Of a stretch of DNA of 64,000 nucleotides, positions 17,285 to 27,565 are shown in pieces. Every line of letters begins with the position of its first letter. Within the stretch, counting starts at the first letter, position 1. The notes beneath the pieces were generated by a model, which was not told the origin of the DNA, searched no databases, and saw nothing but the letters and a program-made list of their open reading frames with translations. The translations under genes were made by a program, and so were the position numbers. The stretch comes from an uncultured Bacteroidales bacterium (GTDB lineage Bacteria > Bacteroidota > Bacteroidia > Bacteroidales > P3), in assembly GCA_900316055.1 (NCBI GenBank), contig ONBK01000004.1, positions 62,001 to 126,000 of the forward strand. The letters are read 5' to 3'.

Positions 17285-18862
17285 ATGCGATACGAAGTTG
17301 ATTTCTTGGTAGTTGGTTCCGGTATTGCCGGACTAAGTTTCGCCCTCAAGGTGGCACCCTACGGAAAGGTGTGCATCCTTTCTAAAGGAGACGCTGCAGA
17401 GGGCAGCACCCGCTACGCTCAGGGCGGCATTGCTGCCGTGATGTATGACAGCGACTCATTCGATAAGCACATCCACGACACCCTCGTGGCAGGCGACGGC
17501 ATCTGCGACCGTGAGGTGGTGGAGATGACCATCCGCGAGGCTCCCGACCGCATCCGTGAACTAGTGCAATACGGCGTGAACTTCGACCGTGAAGGTGGTG
17601 GCGAGCGCTTCGACCTGCATCGCGAGGGCGGTCATTCGGAGTTCCGTATCCTGCACCACAAAGACAACACCGGCGAGGAAATAGAGCGTGGCCTCCTGGA
17701 GGCAGCTCGCAACCATCCCAACATTGAAATCAAGGAACGTCAGTTCGCCATTGACATCATCACGCAGCACCATCTGGGTCAGCGCGTCACCAAACACACG
17801 CCTGACATCGAGTGTTATGGTGTCTACGCCCTCGACTGCGACACCAACCGCATTGACACCTATCTGGCCAAAGTGACACTTTTGGCCACTGGTGGCATGG
17901 GTAACGTCTACTCTACCACCACCACGCCCGTCATCAGCACCGGAGACGGCGTAGCTATGGTGCACCGAGCCCGCGGAGTACTCAGCGACTTGGAGTTCAT
18001 GCAGTTCCACCCCACCAGTCTTTACAACCCCGCCGAGAAACCAGCTTTCCTCATCACTGAGGCTATGCGCGGTGCCGGTGCCATCTTGAAAGACCGCGAC
18101 GGCAAAGAGTTCATGCAGAAGTACGACAAACGCCTCTCACTGGCGCCACGCGACATCGTGGCCCGCGCCATCGACAACGAGATGAAGCTCAGCGGCAAAG
18201 ACTATCTTTACCTCGACGCCCGCGGCATCGGCAAAAAGCATCTCATCGAAGGATTTCCTACCATTTATGCCAAGTGTTTGAGTATCGGCATCGATATCAC
18301 CAAGGACATGATTCCCGTCCGCCCCGCAGCGCACTACCAGTGTGGCGGCATCAAGGTGGACCGCAACGGTGAGAGTTCCATCCACCATCTTTATGCCGCC
18401 GGCGAATGCAGTTGTACAGGCCTCCATGGCGGCAACCGTCTGGCCAGCAACTCGCTGCTCGAAGCCGTAGTCTACGCCCACAACGCCGCGCAATCTGCGA
18501 TTGCTAAAGTTTCCGGAAACTCCGGAATTTCCGAAGTCTTCGGAAGAATCCCCGACTGGAACGCCGAAGGTATGGTTTTGAACGAGGAGATGGTGCTTAT
18601 CACACAAACCAAACGCGAACTACAGGAGATTATGTGGAACTATGTCGGCATCGTGCGCAGCGACCTACGTCTACAACGCGCTTTCGACCGATTGAATCTC
18701 ATCTTCCGCGAAACCGAAGATCTCTACAACCGCAGCGTCCTCACCGAACCACTCAGCGAACTGCGCAACCTCATCGCCTGCGCCTACCTCATCATCAAGA
18801 TGGCCCGTGCCCGTCGCCAAAATGTCGGTCTACACTATAGTCTTGATTTGTTGGAGAAATAG
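17285..18862 (+). CDS. nadB: L-aspartate oxidase
   Basis: The 525-residue flavoprotein oxidises L-aspartate to iminoaspartate, the first step of de novo NAD synthesis. The FAD-binding GxGxxG is VVGSGIAGLSFAL near the N-terminus. STRYAQGGIAAV and HREGGHSEFRILHHKDNTG are fumarate-reductase/aspartate-oxidase signatures, and the C-terminus has GLHGGNRLASNSLLEAVVYA. A tract of TTTCCGGAA-type repeats (about 18506-18545) encodes a variable loop (VSGNSGISEVFG). The quinolinate synthase nadA is not adjacent. Confidence 0.95.
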   Translation: MRYEVDFLVVGSGIAGLSFALKVAPYGKVCILSKGDAAEGSTRYAQGGIAAVMYDSDSFDKHIHDTLVAGDGICDREVVEMTIREAPDRIRELVQYGVNFDREGGGERFDLHREGGHSEFRILHHKDNTGEEIERGLLEAARNHPNIEIKERQFAIDIITQHHLGQRVTKHTPDIECYGVYALDCDTNRIDTYLAKVTLLATGGMGNVYSTTTTPVISTGDGVAMVHRARGVLSDLEFMQFHPTSLYNPAEKPAFLITEAMRGAGAILKDRDGKEFMQKYDKRLSLAPRDIVARAIDNEMKLSGKDYLYLDARGIGKKHLIEGFPTIYAKCLSIGIDITKDMIPVRPAAHYQCGGIKVDRNGESSIHHLYAAGECSCTGLHGGNRLASNSLLEAVVYAHNAAQSAIAKVSGNSGISEVFGRIPDWNAEGMVLNEEMVLITQTKRELQEIMWNYVGIVRSDLRLQRAFDRLNLIFRETEDLYNRSVLTEPLSELRNLIACAYLIIKMARARRQNVGLHYSLDLLEK

Positions 18863-18915
18863 AGTCTCCTTTCAAAAAAAAAGTGCATTTTAACATTTGA
18901 TTGTAAAAAAATACT

Positions 18916-18923
18916 TATCTTTG
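18916..18923 (+). promoter_or_regulatory. -7 box TATCTTTG for the atpE operon
   Basis: TATCTTTG fits TAnnTTTG and lies 51 bases before the atpE ATG. The ATP synthase genes here therefore have their own promoter after nadB. Confidence 0.65.
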
Positions 18924-18967
18924 CAGCCTAAATGTGAATAACAAAATTGTTTAACAACATAAAATAA

Positions 18968-19222
<255 letters not shown>

Positions 19223-19242
19223 GAAAACACCAACACAACCAT

Positions 19243-19267
19243 GGGCCGGCGATTGGCCGGCCCTTTT
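19243..19267 (+). terminator. GC-rich hairpin between atpE and atpF (attenuator or mRNA stabiliser)
   Basis: GGGCCGG pairs with CCGGCCC around a 7-base loop and is followed by TTTTG. Because atpF to atpG lie downstream without an evident strong promoter, it may partly terminate or protect atpE mRNA, giving the extra c subunits the ring needs. Confidence 0.65.
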
Positions 19268-19336
19268 GAAAGAACAAGAGTTAATGTATGAATGCTTGAA
19301 TGTGCAAATGCTTGAGTGGCTGTCGCATCAAATATT

Positions 19337-19369
19337 CAAACAATCAAGCAGTCAAACAATCAAACAATT
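19337..19369 (+). repeat. CAATCAAGCA tandem repeat upstream of atpF
   Basis: The units TCAAACAA and TCAAGCAG repeat up to five times just before the atpF start. They belong to the same family as the tracts in ddl and maf. A related tract (GAATGCTTGAATGTGCAAATGCTTGA type) lies at about 19289-19317. Confidence 0.75.
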
Positions 19370-19374
19370 AGATA

Positions 19375-19875
19375 ATGAACAACCCTCTGATTAACCCAGG
19401 TCTCGGTACCTTTATCTGGATGCTCGTTTCGTTCGGCATCCTGGCTTTCATCCTGATGAAATGGGGCTGGCCGATGATCCTGAAATCGCTGAAGAACCGC
19501 GAAGAGGCCATCACTGCCTCCCTTAACGAGGCCGCCAAAGCCCGCGAGGAGATGAAGAGTCTGGTGGCTCACAACGAGGAACTCCTACGCGAGGCCAAGA
19601 TGGAGCGTGACGAGATGTTGCGCAACGCACGTCTGACAAGCGAACAAATTGTCGAAGAGGCCCGTACCAAAGCCACTGCTGAAGCCGACCGCATCGTGGA
19701 GGCTGCCCGTGAAAACATCAACTACGAGAAGCTAAAAGCGATGCACGAGTTAAAGAACCAGATTGCCAACCTCAGCATCGAGATTTCTGAGAAACTAATC
19801 GGTGCCGAGCTTAGTGACAAGGCCAAGGCCGATGCCCTGATTCAGAAAGAACTCGATAGTATTCACCTGAACTAA
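19375..19875 (+). CDS. atpF: ATP synthase F0 subunit b
   Basis: The 166-residue peripheral stalk subunit has one N-terminal membrane helix (GTFIWMLVSFGILAFILMKWGW) and then a long charged coiled coil with repeated REEMKSL/EEARTKA heptads. This is the standard form of subunit b, which links F0 to F1. The ATG at 19375 follows the CAATCA-type repeat tract. atpH starts six bases after its stop. Confidence 0.93.
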   Translation: MNNPLINPGLGTFIWMLVSFGILAFILMKWGWPMILKSLKNREEAITASLNEAAKAREEMKSLVAHNEELLREAKMERDEMLRNARLTSEQIVEEARTKATAEADRIVEAARENINYEKLKAMHELKNQIANLSIEISEKLIGAELSDKAKADALIQKELDSIHLN

Positions 19876-19881
19876 ACAAAC

Positions 19882-20439
19882 ATGAACGACTATCGTATCA
19901 ATATCAGCTATGCCAAAGCGCTCCTGATGACCGCCGAAGAGAAGTCGGCGGCCGATAGGGTGGCGGAGGACATGCGCCTGGTGAATACCGTGTGCCATGA
20001 GAACCGTGTGCTCGAGGCCGTCTTCGCCAATCCCGTCATCCGTCCCGACCGCAAGGTCGGCATCGTGCGCGAACTATTCGGAGAACATTGTGGCGAGGTC
20101 TCCATGGCATTCTTGTTTTTCGTGGTAAGAAAGAACCGTTCGGTGAACCTGCGAGGCATCAGCGATGCCTACCTGGGACTCTATCGCGAGAGTCGCGGCA
20201 TCGTACTCACCGACTTGGTGACGCACCAGCCCACCGACACCACCGCTGAGGAGAGCGTGAAAGAGCTGGTAGAGAAGTATACTGGGAAGAAGGTAGAACT
20301 CCATGCCCATACCGATGAAAGAATGCTGGGGGGCTTCAAACTGGAGTTCAACCACAACATGTACGACGCACGTCTACGCACCAAGATATTGAAACTCCGC
20401 AAAGAGTTCTCGAAGAACATCTACGAAAGTAAACTTTGA
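19882..20439 (+). CDS. atpH: ATP synthase F1 subunit delta
   Basis: The 185-residue product matches subunit delta, which caps the alpha-beta hexamer and binds subunit b. The N-terminal SYAKALLMTAEE motif and the C-terminal GGFKLEFNHNMYDARLRTKILKLRKEF, including the MYDASLRxxL-type family signature, are clear. It is 17 bases before atpA, in the usual b-delta-alpha-gamma order. Confidence 0.92.
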   Translation: MNDYRINISYAKALLMTAEEKSAADRVAEDMRLVNTVCHENRVLEAVFANPVIRPDRKVGIVRELFGEHCGEVSMAFLFFVVRKNRSVNLRGISDAYLGLYRESRGIVLTDLVTHQPTDTTAEESVKELVEKYTGKKVELHAHTDERMLGGFKLEFNHNMYDARLRTKILKLRKEFSKNIYESKL

Positions 20440-20456
20440 ATAATACATAAACTAAT

Positions 20457-22034
20457 ATGTCAAATATTAAGCCTGCCGAAGTATCGGCAATATTGAAGAA
20501 ACAGTTGTCGGAAGTGAACCTCGATGTCGAGCTCGAGGAGGTGGGTACCGTACTCACCGTGGGCGACGGCATTGCCCGTGTCTACGGTCTAAACAACGCC
20601 CAGAGTGGTGAGCTCGTGGAATTCACCACTGGCGAGCAGGGCATCGTGCAGAATCTTGAGGAGGACAACGTGGGTGTGGTGATGCTGGGAGAGGTGAGCA
20701 CCGTCAATGAGGGCGATACCGTGAAGCGCACCAAGCGCATTGCCTCGCTGCGTGTCGGCGAGGGCCTGCTGGGTCGCGTCATCAACACCATCGGTGAACC
20801 CATCGACGGCAAGGGTCCCATCGAAGGTGAGCTCTTCGAGATGCCCATCGAACGCAAAGCCCCTGGTGTCATCTACCGTCAGCCTGTGGAGCAGCCTCTG
20901 CAGACAGGCATCAAGGCCATCGACTCGATGATTCCCATCGGCCGCGGACAGCGCGAACTCATCATCGGCGACCGCCAGACGGGTAAGACTGCCATCGCCA
21001 TCGACACCATCATCAACCAGAAAAATAACTACGATGCTGGCGATCCCGTCTACTGCATCTATGTGGCTTGTGGCCAGAAAGGCTCCACCGTAGCCAATCT
21101 GGTGAAGAATCTCGAAGAGAAAGGTGCCATGGACTATACCATCATCGTGGCTGCCACGGCTTCCGACCCTGCTGCCATGCAGTTCTACGCCCCCTTCGCC
21201 GGTGCCGCCATCGGTGAGTATTTCCGTGACACGGGACGCAACGCCTTGGTCATCTACGACGACCTCTCAAAGCAGGCCGTAGCCTACCGTGAAGTCTCGC
21301 TGCTGCTCCGTCGCCCACCGGGACGCGAGGCTTACCCTGGCGATGTCTTCTATCTCCACAGCCGTCTGTTGGAGCGTGCTGCCCGCATCATCCAGAATGA
21401 CCAGATTGCCGCCCAGATGAACGACCTCCCCGCCTCGCTGAAAGACAAGGTCCGTGGTGGTGGCTCACTGACAGCTCTGCCCATCATCGAGACACAGGCT
21501 GGCGATGTCTCGGCCTATATCCCCACCAATGTCATCTCCATTACCGACGGTCAGATTTTCCTCGAGACCAATCTCTTCAACAGCGGTGTGCGTCCCGCCA
21601 TCAACGTGGGCATCTCGGTGTCGCGTGTGGGTGGTAAGGCTCAAATCAAGTCCATGAAGAAGATTGCCGGTACGCTGAAAATTGATCAGGCGCAGTACCG
21701 TGAGTTGGAAGCCTTCTCAAAGTTCGGCTCCGACCTTGATGCCGCCACCAAGGCAGTGCTTGACAAGGGTGCCCGAAACGTTGAGGTGCTCAAACAGCCG
21801 CAGTATAGCCCCATGCCCGTTGAGGAACAGGTGGCCATCATCTTCTGCGGCACCAACGGTCTACTGCAAAAGGTACCCATCGACAAAGTGCGTGGTTTTG
21901 AGAAAGAATTCCTCTTCATGATGAAGAACGAGCACAGCGACATTCTCACCAACCTCCGTGCTGGCAAATTGGTGGATAGTGACTTGGCTACCATGAAAGC
22001 TGCCGCACTTGATTTGGCAGAACGTTATAAATAG
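20457..22034 (+). CDS. atpA: ATP synthase F1 subunit alpha
   Basis: The 525-residue product is the non-catalytic nucleotide-binding subunit of F1. The Walker A loop is GDRQTGKT (residues 171-178), the arginine finger region is in the [11 protein letters not shown] block, and the DELSEED-equivalent region lies in the C-terminal helical domain. Length and sequence are standard. The catalytic beta subunit gene is not in this cluster and must lie elsewhere. Confidence 0.97.
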   Translation: MSNIKPAEVSAILKKQLSEVNLDVELEEVGTVLTVGDGIARVYGLNNAQSGELVEFTTGEQGIVQNLEEDNVGVVMLGEVSTVNEGDTVKRTKRIASLRVGEGLLGRVINTIGEPIDGKGPIEGELFEMPIERKAPGVIYRQPVEQPLQTGIKAIDSMIPIGRGQRELIIGDRQTGKTAIAIDTIINQKNNYDAGDPVYCIYVACGQKGSTVANLVKNLEEKGAMDYTIIVAATASDPAAMQFYAPFAGAAIGEYFRDTGRNALVIYDDLSKQAVAYREVSLLLRRPPGREAYPGDVFYLHSRLLERAARIIQNDQIAAQMNDLPASLKDKVRGGGSLTALPIIETQAGDVSAYIPTNVISITDGQIFLETNLFNSGVRPAINVGISVSRVGGKAQIKSMKKIAGTLKIDQAQYRELEAFSKFGSDLDAATKAVLDKGARNVEVLKQPQYSPMPVEEQVAIIFCGTNGLLQKVPIDKVRGFEKEFLFMMKNEHSDILTNLRAGKLVDSDLATMKAAALDLAERYK

Positions 22035-22042
22035 TTTAGAAA

Positions 22043-22936
22043 ATGGCTAATTTAAAAGAAGTCCGCACCCGCATCACCTCGGTGAGTTCAACGCAGCAAA
22101 TCACCTCCGCCATGAAGATGGTCTCCGCTGCCAAGTTCCGCCGTGCACAGAATGCTATCATCGGCATGCGTCCCTATGCGGCTCAGTTGAGTGAGATTGT
22201 GGACGATATTGACACCGGTGGCGATGTGCTGACCCCCTTCCATGCCATACGTCCACTGCGGTCGATATTGTTGGTGGTCATCACCTCCAACAAGGGACTT
22301 TGCGGTGCCTTCAACAGCAACGTCCTCAAGCAGGCCCAGTCGCGCATCGATCACTATCTACAGACACTTCCCACCGGCGGTTCACTTCAAGTGATATCCA
22401 TCGGCAAGAAGTCGTCCGAACTGCTGGCGCGCCGCAAGGATATCCAACTCACCTCCCACGATACATTGCTTGACAGCCCTTCGTTCGACAATGTCGCCTC
22501 TTTGGCCGACAGCATCATGAAGCAGTTCGAAGAGAAGCAGTTCGACCAAGTAGAAATAATCTACAACCAATTCAAAAACTCTTTGACGCAGGTGCTCACC
22601 ACCGAGCAATTCCTGCCGATTATTCAGAATACTCAAAATAATCGGGATATTCAGAATATTCAGAAAGCACAGAACCACGACTACATCTACGAGCCCTCGA
22701 AAGAAGACATCGTGCGTAGCATGGTACCCCTGACGTTGCGATCTAATTTCTACCGCATGGTGCTCGACTCGCTGGCTTCCGAGCATGGCGCCCGAATGAC
22801 AGCTATGCAGAAGGCCACCGACAACGCCACCGAGTTGCTGAAGGACCTGAGGCTAAGTTACAACAAAGCCCGACAGGCCGCCATCACCAACGAGATTATT
22901 GAGATTGTGAGCGGCTCCGAGGCGCTGAAAGGATAA
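22043..22936 (+). CDS. atpG: ATP synthase F1 subunit gamma
   Basis: The 297-residue central shaft subunit has the N-terminal helix (KEVRTRITSVSSTQQITSAMKMVSAAKFRRAQ), the SNKGLCGAFNSN Rossmann segment and the C-terminal helix (ARMTAMQKATDNATELL...EIIEIVSGSEAL). An in-frame repeat tract (ATTCAGAA units, 22619-22672) adds a surface loop (IQNTQNNRDIQNIQKAQN). The gene ends the operon; a terminator follows. Confidence 0.96.
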   Translation: MANLKEVRTRITSVSSTQQITSAMKMVSAAKFRRAQNAIIGMRPYAAQLSEIVDDIDTGGDVLTPFHAIRPLRSILLVVITSNKGLCGAFNSNVLKQAQSRIDHYLQTLPTGGSLQVISIGKKSSELLARRKDIQLTSHDTLLDSPSFDNVASLADSIMKQFEEKQFDQVEIIYNQFKNSLTQVLTTEQFLPIIQNTQNNRDIQNIQKAQNHDYIYEPSKEDIVRSMVPLTLRSNFYRMVLDSLASEHGARMTAMQKATDNATELLKDLRLSYNKARQAAITNEIIEIVSGSEALKG

Positions 22937-22952
22937 AATGAATGTAATTGGT

Positions 22953-22984
22953 GGGCACCGAAAAGCATATGTCGGTGCCCATTT
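22953..22984 (+). terminator. intrinsic terminator of the atp operon
   Basis: GGGCACCGA pairs with TCGGTGCCC, followed by ATTTTCT. Confidence 0.75.
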
Positions 22985-23002
22985 TCTGTTTAAAAAATTG
23001 AA

Positions 23003-25264
23003 ATGAAGAAAATACACCTTTTACTGATGGCTTTTTCGGTAGCCTCAGCTGTCATGGCCAAGCCTGTCAATATGAGTCAGGCCTCTGATGTAGCCTCTCG
23101 TTTTTTCCCTGGAGTCGACTTGAATGTCACCATGTTGGAAAACATCTATGTTTTCTCGCCTATTAACAGAGAGGGTTTCGTCCTTGTTGCTGCCGACGAT
23201 TGTGTACGCCCTGTCCTGGCCTATTCCTACACCAATTGTTTTAGTCTCGAAAATATGCCCGTGCATATCCGCCAGTGGCTTGAAGGCTACGAACGTGATA
23301 TCGCTGCCCGTGTAGCCTCTGGTGGGGAGACTTCGCCCGAGATAGCCGCTGACTGGCAGCGTTGGCTCGAAGGTACTCCAAAAAGCAGCGGTAATCAGGT
23401 GGAGCCTCTTTTGACCACTATCTGGGGACAGTCGCCCTACTACAACGCATGGTGTCCGTATGACACGTCGGCAAACACCCATGCGATGACGGGATGTGCT
23501 GCTACCGCTACGGCACAGGTGATGAAATACTGGAACCATCCCGCTACTGGTATGGGAAGCCATGTATACACCAGCACTTCCACGATAAACGGTACTACCT
23601 ACACATACGATTCACTCAGTGCCAACTTCGGTGCCACCCACTACGATTGGGCGCACATGCCTGACTCGCTCTACGCCCTCAGTGACAGTCTCTCCATCAA
23701 CGCTGTCGCACAGTTGCTCTATCATGTCGGCGTCTCCGTAGAAATGGCATATTCCCCTGTTGGCAGTGGCGCCTTCATTGAATCTTACGATGACATCAAC
23801 AACCCCAGTATCGAGAACGCCCTAAAATACTACTTCAAATACAGCCAATCGCTTCGTGCTATATTGAAGGAAGATTATAGCAATAGTCAGTGGGTCGAAA
23901 TAATGAGAAACGAGCTTGATATGGCTCAACCAGTCATCTATGGCGGCTTCGACCCAAATACCGGAGGCCATGCCTTTGTTCTTGATGGCTACGACTCGCT
24001 GGGATTTTTCCATGTCAACTGGGGCTGGAGAGGAGTATGCAATGGCTTCTATACCATCGACTCCCTGGCTCCTGGCGGATGCCATTTCTCAGATTTTTGT
24101 AGCGCTCTCGTTGGCATACATCCCATGACCTCTTTACCCCCTGTCGCCCCGGTGGCAATCAACGTGCTCTCGTCCGACACCACCCTTGGCACCGTCACAG
24201 GTAGCGGTACCTATACAGCCCTGATCGACACGGTAAGGATACTTGCCAAAGCTAACGAAGGCTACCGTTTCATCCGTTGGTCGTCGGGCTATTTGAACAA
24301 TCCTCGCTCCTTCATTGCCATGAGCAGCATCACCGACACCGCCATCTTTGAACAGTTGCATGAGGACACCATGTCCTACTGTGGCAACAGTACGCCAAGG
24401 AATTCCTGGCGTCTCTCGCAGAACGATGCTACCGATTGGGGCATCCGTTTGCCACTGGCAGCTCGCCATACCCATAAGAAACTCACTGCCGTGCAACTCT
24501 ATGTGGATTGTGCTGCATTATATGAACTTAGAATCTATATGGGAGACACCATTTCCGATGCCACACTGGCTTACACCCAAAACTACGACATACAGGACAA
24601 TCTTTCCCAATGGCATACCCTTGCTTTGGATACACCTATGTTCATCCCTGATAACCAAACACTCTGGATAACATTCCATGTAGCGGACTGCCACGACCTT
24701 TTCCCTGCCAATTATGGCCGCTATACTGGAAACGACGACGGTATTTGGTACAGAGATGATACCGGGTGGAAAACCATGAGCGATGAATTTATGACATGGC
24801 TCATTCGCGCCATTGTCACCTCTGTAGCGCAAGTCCATCTGGCGGTCTCACCCAACGACATCTACATGGGCGACGTCTATGGAGGAGGCTTTTACTGGCC
24901 GGGCGACAACGTCATCATCAACGCCCTCCCCAAGAATGGCTACCAGTTCTCATACTGGAGTGATGGGAGCACTGATAATCCGCTAACATTTACCATCACT
25001 TGCGACACCACTTTCATTGCTTTCTTCGAACCCATGAACGGTATCGAGGATATTGAAAATACGGAATTGAAAATTGAAACCTCAGGACTTACAATTACTG
25101 TCACCCTCCCTGAGGGTATCCCCTCCGCAGCCCTTTACGACATCCAGGGTCGCGAACTCTCACGTTTCACATCTCAGATCTCACATTTCACGTTGCCTGC
25201 CGCTGGCGTCTACCTGCTGAAAACTGTCGGATACCCTGCACGAAAGATAGTAATCACAAAATAA
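23003..25264 (+). CDS. C10 family cysteine peptidase (PrtT/streptopain-like) with T9SS type A sorting domain
   Basis: The 753-residue secreted protease has a signal peptide (to Ala19), a Spi/propeptide-like region (to about 125) and a C10 papain-fold domain. Its nucleophile is Cys165 in MTGCAATATAQVMKYW, its His323 is in GGHAFVLDGY, and HVNWGWRG follows. Two InlB-type beta repeats (about 385-440 and 610-665: VTGSGTY...GYRFIRWSSG and VYGGGFYW...GYQFSYWSDG) flank a jelly-roll-like region. The last 70 residues (ALYDIQGRELSRF...GVYLLKTVGYPARKIVI) are a T9SS type A sorting domain, so export across the outer membrane is inferred. A close paralogue follows 18 bases later. Confidence 0.92.
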   Translation: MKKIHLLLMAFSVASAVMAKPVNMSQASDVASRFFPGVDLNVTMLENIYVFSPINREGFVLVAADDCVRPVLAYSYTNCFSLENMPVHIRQWLEGYERDIAARVASGGETSPEIAADWQRWLEGTPKSSGNQVEPLLTTIWGQSPYYNAWCPYDTSANTHAMTGCAATATAQVMKYWNHPATGMGSHVYTSTSTINGTTYTYDSLSANFGATHYDWAHMPDSLYALSDSLSINAVAQLLYHVGVSVEMAYSPVGSGAFIESYDDINNPSIENALKYYFKYSQSLRAILKEDYSNSQWVEIMRNELDMAQPVIYGGFDPNTGGHAFVLDGYDSLGFFHVNWGWRGVCNGFYTIDSLAPGGCHFSDFCSALVGIHPMTSLPPVAPVAINVLSSDTTLGTVTGSGTYTALIDTVRILAKANEGYRFIRWSSGYLNNPRSFIAMSSITDTAIFEQLHEDTMSYCGNSTPRNSWRLSQNDATDWGIRLPLAARHTHKKLTAVQLYVDCAALYELRIYMGDTISDATLAYTQNYDIQDNLSQWHTLALDTPMFIPDNQTLWITFHVADCHDLFPANYGRYTGNDDGIWYRDDTGWKTMSDEFMTWLIRAIVTSVAQVHLAVSPNDIYMGDVYGGGFYWPGDNVIINALPKNGYQFSYWSDGSTDNPLTFTITCDTTFIAFFEPMNGIEDIENTELKIETSGLTITVTLPEGIPSAALYDIQGRELSRFTSQISHFTLPAAGVYLLKTVGYPARKIVITK

Positions 25265-25282
25265 TTTTAACTTTACATTATA

Positions 25283-27526
25283 ATGAAAAAAAACTTCTTC
25301 CTCACACTCCTTATACTTGCATTCGGCACTGCCAGTGCTAAACCTGTCGACCTCTCGGTGGCTCAGCGTATCGCTGAGAACCTACTGCATAAGTCTGTCG
25401 TCGACGCTACTCCAGCCGACTTCTCGCAATGCTACCTCTTCATCGGTGCCGACAGCAACGGATTTGTCCTCGTGTCCGCCGACGACTGTGTTCGTCCCGT
25501 CTTGGCTTATTCGCGCTCCGAACGCTTCTCTACGGAGAATCTCCCACAGCACATACGCCACTGGCTCACTGCCTATCAGACTAATATCGCAGCCCTCGTC
25601 GAGGATGGTGCTATAGCTTCGTCCAAGGTACAAGCTGAATGGCAGAACTTCCTCGGTTCCAAATACCATTTTGTACACGACACCGCAGTAGGCCCTCTGA
25701 TTACAACCCAATGGAGCCAGGGTTATCCCTACAACCTGCAATGCCCCTACGACGCTTCCGCGCAGACCAATGCCTACACAGGATGTGTGGCCACCGCCTT
25801 GGCACAGGTGATGAAATATTGGAACCATCCCGTCGTTGGTCGTGGTTCGCACTCCTATGTCCATAACATCTACGGCACCCACTCGGCTAACTTCGACACC
25901 ACCCACTACGACTGGACCCACATGCCCGACAGCCCCAGCTGGGAATCCACAGACCAGGAACGCTACGCCGTGGCACAGCTCATGTACCATGCCGGCGTGG
26001 CCGTCGAGATGGAATACGGTACTCATGCTAGCAGCGCTCAGCAGACCTCTTTTGGCGAAATCACAGCCCCTTCCTCGGAAAATGCCTTGAAAAACTATTT
26101 CCGCTATAACCAGGGACTCTTCTCCATTGCCAAGGTCGACTACGGCGATAGCGAGTGGGACTCTCTCCTCACTGCCGAACTCGATGCCACGCGACCGATG
26201 CTTATCCGTGGCAGTGACGGCGACGGTGGACACGCCTTCATCGTCGACGGTTATGACTCTCTCGGCTTCTTCCACATCAACTGGGGGTGGGGAGGCTATT
26301 GCGATGGTTTTTTTACCCTTGACTCTCTCAATCCTTTCGGTAGCGGCATTGGCGGTAATACCACCGATTGCTACAACAACGATGTCGAAGTAACCATCCA
26401 TATCTATCCCGCCTCCGAAAATACCACTGTCACCGTCAACGCCGTCTCTGCCGACCCCTCAATGGGTACCGTCTCCGGTGGCGGCACCTTCGCCCCCTAT
26501 GCTCAGAATGTTACCCTTATGGCCACCGCCCCCGAAGGCTATCGCTTTGTCTCTTGGAAGAGCGGATGCCACTACAATCCTTTCCGTTTTTCGCCCAACA
26601 ACGACTTCTCCGACACAGCCTTCTTCGCTCCATTGGATGGTGACACCCTTGGCTACTGCCACAACGGACTCAATAAGCTGTGGAGCGATTATGTCTCTTA
26701 TCCCCTCGAATGGGGTATTCGTATCCCCGCCAGCGTGATAGCGGCTCGCCGACAGCTTGAGCAAGTGCAGCTCTACGCCGTCTCTGATGCCGACTATACC
26801 CTCAAAATCTACTCTGGCACCATGCCCGACCGTCAGCTCTACTCCACCAACTTCTCGTCCGACTATTGGGGCTGGATTTCCATTCCCATCACCACTCCTA
26901 TTCCCCTCATTGACACCACGCCCCTATGGATTGTCTTTACCTGCGGCACTTACAGCAATCCCGTCACAGCCACTAACTATTGTGGCAATTCCAATGCCTC
27001 TTGGTACAAACGCGACGGCACCACCTGGGAACCTGTCACTGCTCGTGGTGATTACTATTCTTGGATGATTCGTGCCATCCTCGGTCCCCTGTCGACTGTC
27101 GACATCGACGTGCAGAGCAGTGACGAATCCACAGGCACCGTCAGCGGTTCCGGTTCCTACTACCCCGGCGACACCGCCGTGCTCCTCGCCACCGCCGCCC
27201 CGGGCTACCGCTTCGCGGGATGGAGCACCGGCGACACCGACAACCCCCTCTACCTCCGCGTCACCACGGGAGGCTCCATCATCGGTAGTTTCCTCCGCGA
27301 TACGGGCATCGACCCCATCGACTCTTCTCTTTCTCCTTTCACCTCTCATCTCTCCGGTCTCACCCTCACCGTCGAAAACCCCTCTGGCAACCCCGTCGAC
27401 CTCTACGACATCACCGGCCGCCTCCTCGCCACTTTCAACTCTCCTCTCTCAACTTTCAACTTCCAACTCCCCGGCGCCTACCTCCTCCGTTGCGGCACCG
27501 CCGTGCAAAAAATAGTAGTCCAATAA
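25283..27526 (+). CDS. C10 family cysteine peptidase, tandem paralogue, with T9SS type A sorting domain
   Basis: The 747-residue protein has the same order of domains as its upstream neighbour: signal peptide, Spi/propeptide, catalytic domain with Cys168 (YTGCVATALAQVMKYW) and His317 (GGHAFIVDGY), HINWGWGG, two InlB-type repeats around a beta domain, and a T9SS sorting domain (DLYDITGRLLATF...GAYLLRCGTAVQKIVV). The pair arose by tandem duplication. Repeat tracts of CTTTCAACTTC type (about 27325-27352 and 27432-27471) lie in the linker and the sorting domain. It may act in peptide nutrition or host interaction, by analogy with PrtT. Confidence 0.92.
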   Translation: MKKNFFLTLLILAFGTASAKPVDLSVAQRIAENLLHKSVVDATPADFSQCYLFIGADSNGFVLVSADDCVRPVLAYSRSERFSTENLPQHIRHWLTAYQTNIAALVEDGAIASSKVQAEWQNFLGSKYHFVHDTAVGPLITTQWSQGYPYNLQCPYDASAQTNAYTGCVATALAQVMKYWNHPVVGRGSHSYVHNIYGTHSANFDTTHYDWTHMPDSPSWESTDQERYAVAQLMYHAGVAVEMEYGTHASSAQQTSFGEITAPSSENALKNYFRYNQGLFSIAKVDYGDSEWDSLLTAELDATRPMLIRGSDGDGGHAFIVDGYDSLGFFHINWGWGGYCDGFFTLDSLNPFGSGIGGNTTDCYNNDVEVTIHIYPASENTTVTVNAVSADPSMGTVSGGGTFAPYAQNVTLMATAPEGYRFVSWKSGCHYNPFRFSPNNDFSDTAFFAPLDGDTLGYCHNGLNKLWSDYVSYPLEWGIRIPASVIAARRQLEQVQLYAVSDADYTLKIYSGTMPDRQLYSTNFSSDYWGWISIPITTPIPLIDTTPLWIVFTCGTYSNPVTATNYCGNSNASWYKRDGTTWEPVTARGDYYSWMIRAILGPLSTVDIDVQSSDESTGTVSGSGSYYPGDTAVLLATAAPGYRFAGWSTGDTDNPLYLRVTTGGSIIGSFLRDTGIDPIDSSLSPFTSHLSGLTLTVENPSGNPVDLYDITGRLLATFNSPLSTFNFQLPGAYLLRCGTAVQKIVVQ

Positions 27527-27565
27527 AAAAAACGGAATCCCTAACATTTTAGCCCTTTAATAATA

